Below, in pieces: positions 56,788 through 64,000 of a stretch of 64,000 nt of DNA. The DNA is from Oikopleura dioica (lineage: Eukaryota > Chordata > Appendicularia > Copelata > Oikopleuridae). Positions within the stretch are counted from its first letter, which is position 1, and the number at the start of each line of letters is the position of its first letter. The stretch lies in contig OU015569.1 of the NCBI GenBank assembly GCA_907165135.1, positions 10,974,501 to 11,038,500 on the forward strand. Direction: 5' to 3'. Under the pieces are notes generated by a model, which was given only the letters and a program-made list of their open reading frames with translations, made no database searches and had not been told where the DNA came from. A program made the position numbers and the translations under genes.

Positions 56788-59700
56788 TTATCGACGGCTG
56801 TCGCGAGATCTGCTCTTCCCGCGCGCGCCTAGGTTAAAAAGGTTAGGGGTTAGGGTTAGCGTTTAGAGCTCATTATTAAAATAAGAGTTAATAGAGTGAT
56901 TCCCTTATTTAATAATCTGCAGATTATATTTATAATTCCTTTAGGAAGAACAAGATAAGCGTTGATGCTTTCTTTTGACTCGAAAAATAAGGGTGTCACC
57001 AAGTAATTACCAGGAGAAGAACAGCTTGAAATAAGACTTACCAGTTTGGACAGGAATCGGAAGCTTGGCATTTGGATTTCCTGTTTCTTTTTCTTTCCAA
57101 ATTGCAGCTCTTTGTCTGACCAAAGAAGACTAAAAAGGGGATTAGAAAAAAAGTTTAAGAAAAAAAAAATGCACACTGCAAGAAGCGATAAATTCGTAAT
57201 GTTTTTGGATGAAAATGATAAGTCAGTGATATTGCGATGAATATTCAGAAAGGGATGAGACTCAAAAACGGACTCAAAATAAGGACTAACTTCGCGATTT
57301 CGTGATAGGGAGCGGCATTCCCGGCTGCGCGAGCGAGACTCTCTAGTGCGACCTCGAGCCTAAAATCATATTCGGATCATCTTCATTTTCTTATGATAAG
57401 ATTCTAAGAATTAATTGTAAAGATATGACCGAAATTGATCAGTTTTTTTTTGCATGCGGTAATAACAAAGTTTTTGACCGAAAATTTTTTAAAAGAAAAA
57501 ATGTATTTTTGAGCAATTCGTGTGCATTGGACCAGAGGCCTTCCCCGAGATTTCTGTTCGTTAGGGTCCTAGAGAGTCGATTTTGAAAGCTAAGGGAGGG
57601 CCTCCGGAAGAAGGGATTAGTAAAGCGCACCTCTGTGTTTGAGGAAATCTCGTCGAGGTTAATGACGGCTTCCTGACCGACTGGCACAACTTGATGCGGC
57701 GTCACAGGCTTGAGCCCAGTGTCGAGCAAGATCACGTGAGTTCTCTTCAACTAAACAACGAAACACTAGACTCCTCGAACTCTCCCGGGCGGGCAGTCGC
57801 ATTAAGAACACTTTCAATGCTAGTTTTTCCTATGTGAAAGTCAGAAAGGGTTCTAAATGCAACCTGGTCCAGCCCAAAATTCAAATTAAAAAAAGAAATT
57901 GATCCGTAAAAATAATTATTTCTTGGGATGCAATGAAGAATAATGAAAGAGCGACTATTTTTGATGCTTTCCAACTTCAAAAGTTTCAACTGCCGAATCA
58001 AGTTTTTTCTTTCAGTTTGTGCAACTTGGTTAGAGTTTTGTGGAAAAACAGTTGATTTTTGCGGTGAAAATCAGTAAAAAGATTCATGCATTTCTTTTCA
58101 CTCAAGCGAATAATAAGCGAGCGAAAATATCAAAAACGCGAAAGCGGGAAAAATAGTGGACTTACTCTTGAGGAAGAATCGGAGGAGACAGAGGCTTCTG
58201 AGCTGATCGAATCTTCTGAAAAACGACGTCGAAGTTCACCAGGAGGGGGAATATCGTCAACTGGCACGTCTACCGGAATATTTTCTTCTTTGTTCTTAGT
58301 TGAACTCTTGACTTTTGATATCTGAATCAATAAATTGTGCAAAGAAAAAGCCTAGTTGATTACCTTTGATTCTGAAGATGCTTTCTTCACTTTTGATTTG
58401 GTCGTAATTGTATGACCGAGGAAACCTTTATCGGTGGAGTTGACGCTTGTGCTGGTTTCTAGCGTTTCGACGATGTTTTCAATCTTTTCGATTTTCTCGA
58501 CTTTGGACGGCATCGCCTTTTGCTCTTTTCGTGGGACTTTTTAAAGGGTCAGTTTTTCCGCATTGAAGGGTAAATTAAATTAAATTACCCTTCAGTATTA
58601 TATTGCTTGATCAGGCTTTTTGGAGTTTTCCTGCAGTCAAAATCTATAAATAACAAACCAATTTTATAGTATCTTTTCTGGGCTGATATCAGACCTGAAT
58701 ATCTTGAAGAAACATTTTATCGTCGTAACTAAAACTCTACTGAACAATTTTTTTCGGGGGAAAACTCTTTTATGGTGCCTTCTTAGACTTGGCATAATGT
58801 TAAAATTTGAAATCTTTTCGGACCCATGCCTACAGAAGGAAAAGACTTGGAGATTGATTTGATCTGGGACTTTTTCGTTTTTTGAGAGTTTTCCAATTGG
58901 AGCTTTTGCGGTTCGGCAATTACTGTGTCCAGTGCGCTCGAGTTTTTGGAGGGCTGTGTTTGTGGCTTGCTGTCTTCCTGTTTCGGCGGTTGGGGCTGTT
59001 CGTTCAACGTTTTCGCCGCGGCGGTCTAAAACAAGCCATTCGGCGGTTGCGGAATACAGGAGCTACCTACGTTGCCTTTCTTGAAGGAGAGCGCCGGAGC
59101 GGTACTACTCGCCTTTTCGAACATGGAGCGCTTCTTGCGCACCCGCTCCACTTTGGTATCTAAATCAGCCGACTCACAATCAATTGACTCACTGTCCTCG
59201 GCTTCGTCAGAATTGCCACTCGGGATAAGTTCATACACAAACACTAAACAATCCATGCAAAAATACTGTCAATAAGCTTGATCATAAGTAGCGAGAAATC
59301 AGAATCACAAAAGTGCCCAAGCCGAATTTCTAGCGTTTCTTTTTTTTTGTGCGAGCGAGCGAGCAGTTTTGTGACTTACAAGGTTTTTTAGGACTCTTTT
59401 CAACAACATCCGATGTTCCGTCTGAAATCGATGTCGCGTTTGTTCAAGAAAATTTTTGAAATGCGCAAAAATTTAAATTTATAAAATGAGAAAAGGAATA
59501 AGAAAGAAAAAAAAGCGTTGTAAAGAGGGATGAGAAAAGAAAAGCTACTTTCTCAAATGAAATATTATACCGGATTTTTGGCGCTGTTGCTCTTTTCCTT
59601 TCTCCTCTGGCTTTTCTTCTGGTTCAGCTTTGAGGGACGTACTTGATTTGGACTAAAATAGAGGGTTAACGGGGTAGAAATCGTTAATTGGATTGCCAAG

Positions 59701-62700
59701 GAGCCTTTTCTATCAGAAATTTTACAAAGACATCCCCTTATTCTCTCGTTTGATTTTGTAAAATAAGGGTGTGACCGTGTTAACATATTAGCTTGAAAAT
59801 GCGTTTAAGGTTCTCTACCCCCTAAAATAGAATACCAATGGAAGCATGCGTTGTTAGTGATTTTCAAACCTCTCTAAGGGTGGGGCTAATAACTGACTCT
59901 TGCTTATCTCGAGCGAGCAAAAACTGAGATAAGGCTCGAACTACTGTTAATAACGCGTAACCTACTTTGGAGCGGAAAGAACGGTTTAGAATGGCGGCAA
60001 TTATCCCCACCCCGCGTTTAGTAGAAGCCTGATTGGAAAAAATAGCGCCTGCTGCTTGATTTTCCTTACCTCGGAGTTGCTTACTTTGACGGTGGAGTTC
60101 TCGGACGAGGATGAAGTTATGAACGGTGCGCCGGTTTCTTTGTCTATCAGAAAAGATTGAATTCAAACGATTTAGGGGCTACTGAGACAACAACGATTTC
60201 TACCTTTTGAGATCTTGAAGACTGTCTTGGCAGTGGCGGATTGTCCGTGCTCGGCGATAAAGCTCATCTGGACCTTCTCATTGCTCGCTGGAAGCTTGAT
60301 TCGATTCTGATTCTTGATCGAACTTGGCCGCACCAAGGACTCCTGGCTCATTCCTGCCGCAAAGTTGCATCCCTAAATCCGCTAGAAAAACTATACAAAA
60401 TCTTGAACGAACCTTGAAGCCGCCTGGAATGATCCTGTGCGAAGCTGGACCGTCGAAAATGTGCACAGCGGGTGACATAGCGCCCAATCTACTCGACGGC
60501 CGCGAATGAAATGCGAAATCATCATCTGTCTGGACCTGGACGGAGGAAGATTTACCAGATTTCTCCAACTGCTTCAGATTTCGCGTCGCTTCCTCAAGGG
60601 CCTTCTCGAAGCTACGTTTTTCGCGAACTTCATCTTCCAGCAGGGTCTTGATGTCTGCAATCTGTCTGATTTTCTGGTTGAAAACATGGAAGAGTATTTT
60701 GAAAATAATCAGTAAAAAATATCTCCTAAATCGCTAATGAGCATTTGCGGTTGAAAACAAGGGAAAAAGCATTTTCAATGTCAAAAAAAGTCTGAGTCTT
60801 GAGTCGACCTTGACGAATATAAACAGTTGTCAACCTTTTCCTATGATAGCTTTGAGCCTCAGTTTGCGCCTCATTTTTCTTCTTGAGGGCTCTCTTGAGC
60901 TCTTCCTCGACGTTTTTGTATTTCTCCTCGCGTTCCTCGAGCTTGAACATTCTGTCCTTCATCATCTGCACCTGCAGCGCCTGTTTCTGGGTCTTTTGCT
61001 CTTCCTGTTTCAGAGCAACCTTGACGTTTTCGAGGTCTTCTTCCGTCGCGAGCAGTTTGATTTCCGAGTCGGAAATTTCATCCGAGTTTTTGGACGATTT
61101 CGAACCCTTCTTTGGAACTGGCGTGCATCGTTTCAGCGCATTGATTTCATCCTCCAAAGCCGCTACGATCGACTTCATCTCCAAGTTCTCGTTCTTGAGA
61201 TTCTCAACTGTCTCGGAATCGAACTCGATTCGGGAACTAGAACGCATGATGTCACGGGATTTCTCGATTGCCTCTTCTTCGAGTTTCTTGCGTCGAATAG
61301 ATTCGTCTTCAAGCTTCGTTTTCAGCTCGTCTCGCTCGGCAATAATCGTGGCCATCAACGATGTCTTGTCAGAAGAGTCTCCTGATTTCCGCTAAAAAAT
61401 AATTTTATGAAAAAGATAAAAAGACTTTTAGAGAAAGTTGCCATAAAATTTTGAAAAAGGAATTAACCTTTAGTTCTTCCTCAAGAATTCTGTAGTCCTT
61501 TCTCAGCTCTTCTTCGACAATAATGATGTTCGCAGAAGTCGAGTCAAGTTCGCTAAAGCCCCGTTTTATTTCGGCCATAGAAACTTCCATCTCCGACGTT
61601 TTCTTTTCCTCAATCTCGAATCGCCCGCCAAGTTCCTCGAGTTTGAACATCGAGTCTTCCACGAATCGCTCCAGTTGCTTGTGGATCAAGGCCGTTTTTC
61701 GCAATCGATCGAGTTCATTTTCAAGATCCTCCATCGCCTTGAGCTCGTTGGCGACCTGTCTTCTCATATCCGCCTCATCAGAAATTCCTTGCGCCGATTC
61801 TTGATTCTCGAATTCGGCCACTTTTGCCCTGAGCTGCGTGATTTCCTCTTCCAGATCTGCCCTGCCGCCATCTTTCTCCAACTTCTCCTGGAGTTCGAGC
61901 AACTGGTCGTCGGTCTTCTGCAGGTTGCGATGCAGACCCTTGAGTTTCTTCACCTGTGCAATTTTGCTCTCGAGTGTGTCTTCCAACTCAGCGACTTTTT
62001 TCCTCTCCGCCTCGAGTTCCGCCATCGCATCTTCCAATTCTTGTTGGTGCTTGTCGCAGAGCTCGTCTAAACCACGCTCCAGCTGGGCGGAATGCTCCTG
62101 CTCATTTTCCAACTTTTTGAGCAAAGTTTCGAGCGTCTCTTCAAGCTCGACGATTTCCGACTCTGCCGTCTTCAGCCGGGAAAGGTAGCGCTCATCCTTC
62201 TTGTTTTGCGCTTGTTTTTCCTCGACCAACAACATGGAGAACTTCTTGAGCTTCTCGATCTCTTCCGAAGAGTCTTTCTTCAATTTCTCGTAGTTCCTCG
62301 AAATCCCGTCGTATCGAGTTTTTTCTTCTTCCAGAAGAAGCTTCATTTTTTGCCGGTCAGCCTCTAACAATCATTTTTTTTGTCAAAAAAGCAAATTTTC
62401 TATTTTACCTAAAAGATTTACAAACTCATCAGATTTGTCCATGTATTCTTGATGTTTTCGTTTTTCTTTTCCGAACTCTTCCATCAGCTAAAAATTCGTA
62501 TGAACATCTTTTTTGCCTGAAGAAAAACGGAGTCTCACTTGGTGATGTTTTTGCTCGGTGGAGCACATTTCCCTCTTCAATTTTCGCATCGACTCCTTTT
62601 GGTGCTCAATGATGCTCTTGAGTTGACCAACTGTGTTCCCCGTTTTTTCGTCATCTGAACCAGTTTTACCTTCAACAATCTTTTTCTAGCATTCCGAAGC

Positions 62701-63013
62701 AGCGTCAGTGGGAGGGCGATGATTTAGCTTACCTGATGCGTTGATAAATTCATCCCTTTTTAAAGCTTCGCGTGCTGTATTCACTTGGCGCAGCTGTTGC
62801 TTCAGAATTGTTATTGCTTGGTCCCTTAATAAAATCGACTTGGACAGTGTTCTTCTCAAGAAAAACTCAAGAATAAAACAAGGATGAGTACCTAGCTTGT
62901 AGTTCTCCTTCGAAGACGGAGCATAGTCTTAAAAGCTCATCGTGTGTAAGTTTTCTCTGTTTCCCCTTTTGCTTCTTTTCTGACTTGACTGGATCAACAC
63001 TTGACTCGGACAT
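56788..63013 (-). CDS. FILIP1: FILIP1-like coiled-coil protein (CortBP2 N-terminal domain)
   Basis: About twenty minus-strand exons run from ATG 63013 to TAA 56788, encoding over 1100 residues. The N-terminal segment LTHDELLRLCSVFEGELQAR matches the LSREDLLFLLSILEGELQAR start of FILIP1/FILIP1L and the CortBP2 domain. KEKRKHQEYMDKSDEFVNLL matches [20 protein letters not shown] of the same proteins. Long coiled coils follow in the exons at 62340-61465 and 61393-60820. The C-terminal third is Ser/Pro/Lys-rich, with DDIPPPGELRRRFS, KSRSRDSRR and VRQRAAIWKEKETGNP. FILIP1 proteins bind filamin and control its turnover and cell motility; that role is inferred here. Most junctions are GT-AG and in phase. 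The junction after 60825 needs a non-GT donor. Confidence 0.82.
56885..57010. mobile_element. Mini-MITE with CCCTTATTT arms in FILIP1 intron
   Basis: AGTTAATAGAGTGATTCCCT at the left and AAAATAAGGGTGTCACCAAG at the right form imperfect inverted arms within an intron of the FILIP1-like gene. Confidence 0.5.
59727..59784. mobile_element. Mini-MITE with CCCTTATTTT arms
   Basis: ACATCCCCTTATTCTC and AAATAAGGGTGTGACCGTG face each other within an intron of the FILIP1-like gene; it ends in GTTAAC like the copy at 63362. Confidence 0.5.
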
Positions 63014-63639
63014 TTCTTCCCCCCTAAATTTTCCAAGTTTCTTCGCTCTTCTCTGTGATTTTTATGAGTTAATTAGCTGCTGGAATTATCAATTCAATTT
63101 TTCATTTGTGAATTTTTTTTTTGGGAATGTGAAATTTTGAATTTTTGTCAAGAGCTGCGCCCGTGTCAGCTGCGCGCTGCAGGTAGTTTCTGCCATTTTG
63201 CCATAAGAGAAGAGTTACTCATCCTGCGCTACCTCCCCCACCTCAACCAAGGAGCTCGCGCTCTGTTCAGAGTTCAGCCCTTTTTTCAACTAATCTGCAT
63301 TTTGAATTGAATAGAAATGTTACTTACTAATTGAATAATGATCGAAGGATACTTTTAAGCAGGTAAAATAAGGGGGTGACTCTGTTAACTAATGTTGAAG
63401 TTACAACCCGAAAATTGGGTTCAAATTGTCTGACCCCAATATTAATGAAATGATTTTTTCTTTGTTGATGAAGCTCGAATAATTTTTGTTAAAAACGCTG
63501 TTGAATTACGTCCAAATATTTTCGTTCATCGCAAGCAAACATTGACGGGGATGCGGTTTCACCGACGCTAGAGTTGCGCCACGGTGTAATAAAAAGGTTT
63601 CGCCTCGGTCAACAATTCTCAAAAGAGAATTTCAAGCTG
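63014..63639. other. Divergent promoter region
   Basis: This lies between the FILIP1-like gene and the secreted protein at the right edge. It contains a GC-rich patch at 63160-63190 and one arm of the CCCTTATTTT mini-MITE (AAAATAAGGGGGTGAC, 63366-63381). No gene seen. Confidence 0.35.
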
Positions 63640-63774
63640 ATGAAGTTTGCAAAAGCCCTTCTTTTCAATCTCGCCGCAGCAAGGCAATGGGACTTTTTCT
63701 TCCTTGAGCCAGCTCCGGAACCCAATTCGTACCCCGAACCAGCGCCGGAGCCGAAACCTGAGCCTGTTAGAAAT
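63640..63774 (+). CDS. 5' exon of a secreted Pro/Glu-rich protein, cut by the window edge
   Basis: ATG at 63640 gives a signal peptide-like start (MKFAKALLFNLAAARQ) followed by repeats of PEPAPEP/EPNSYPEPAPEP. The exon appears to end at a GT near 63762-63770 (GAGCCT|GTTAGAAAT), and no further exon was identified before 64000. The Pro-Glu repeats suggest an extended extracellular linker. A longer in-frame reading from 63574 would bury the signal peptide, so 63640 is preferred. Family unknown. Confidence 0.5.
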
Positions 63775-64000
63775 TTAGGAATTGCGATAGAAATGAACTT
63801 ATATTTCTATTTTGCAAGGGTCTTACAGAAGAAACTCCATCATCGAGCAATGTTTGACGTCCATAACTGGTTAGGTGGTAACTTATAAAGATTGTATGAT
63901 TTATGTGTAATTATTAGTGTGTCTAATTATCAAATGATAATGTTATTAATAATGTTATTAGTAGGTGTAACGGTCTAAAAATCAGCTTATCCTTATCTCT

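Noticed and set aside
60810-62367. Long plus-strand open frames (up to 191 codons)
   Set aside because: They are Ser/Phe/Leu-rich antisense shadows of Glu/Lys-rich coiled-coil exons of the FILIP1-like gene.
1-64000. CRISPR array or bacterial operons
   Set aside because: Tandem repeats present are transposon arms, not equally spaced repeats with unique spacers, and all genes are spliced eukaryotic genes.

Overview
The window is nuclear DNA of an animal with a compact genome. Protein-coding genes on both strands are broken by many short introns, often about 40-60 bp, and lie close together. Creatine kinases (CK), a nicotinic-type receptor subunit, a DEG/ENaC channel, WDR44-, CFAP157-, FILIP1- and DDX54-like genes and NDUFS6 point to a metazoan, most likely a deuterostome. 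The tiny introns, several introns with GA or GC donors supported by reading phase and internal protein repeats, AG acceptors a few bases before start codons (as in spliced-leader trans-splicing) and the high density suggest an appendicularian tunicate (Oikopleura-like). That assignment is inference; no species-diagnostic sequence was compared.

Layout, left to right. 0-6 kb: a truncated hypothetical gene (minus), a coiled-coil gene (minus) whose intron carries a foldback transposon, a small zinc-ribbon protein and an RRM-DEAE-box fusion. 6.3-14.5 kb: a 16-exon gene (minus) reconstructed in phase throughout as a 2382-residue protein with three immunoglobulin-like domains, four complete CK domains, a fourth Ig domain and an unrecognised charged tail. 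16-23 kb: a non-alpha nicotinic-type subunit (plus) and a WDR44-like protein (minus). 23-32.5 kb: a small coiled-coil gene, a J-domain protein, a CFAP157-like cilium gene containing a nested gene on the opposite strand, and an NDUFS6/DDX54 pair arranged like an operon. 34-37 kb: a GPI-type carboxylesterase with one frame break. 38.7-47.5 kb: an extracellular protein of unknown family, an unrecognised gene and a protein built around a lone TAZ2 zinc finger. 48.6-50.9 kb: a DEG/ENaC channel. 54.7-56.6 kb: two tandem, diverged genes for small secreted six-cysteine proteins. 56.8-63.0 kb: a FILIP1-like coiled-coil gene. The right edge cuts a secreted Pro/Glu-rich protein.

The second theme is non-autonomous inverted-repeat DNA. 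There are four foldbacks of 670-754 bp flanked by TTAA (one copy TTAG on one side), a MULE-like foldback with a 9-bp duplication, a GC-rich hAT-like element with an 8-bp duplication, at least seven copies of a MITE with CCTGAGTCAGG arms, and a smaller MITE with CCCTTATTTT arms. Many sit in introns; one nearly fills an intron of the TAZ2 gene.

The strongest candidate for something undescribed is the Ig-CK chimera. Next are the paired six-cysteine secreted proteins, the lone TAZ2 protein and the mobile-element families that occupy introns. All gene models are by eye from phase, splice sites and remembered family motifs; no database search was run.
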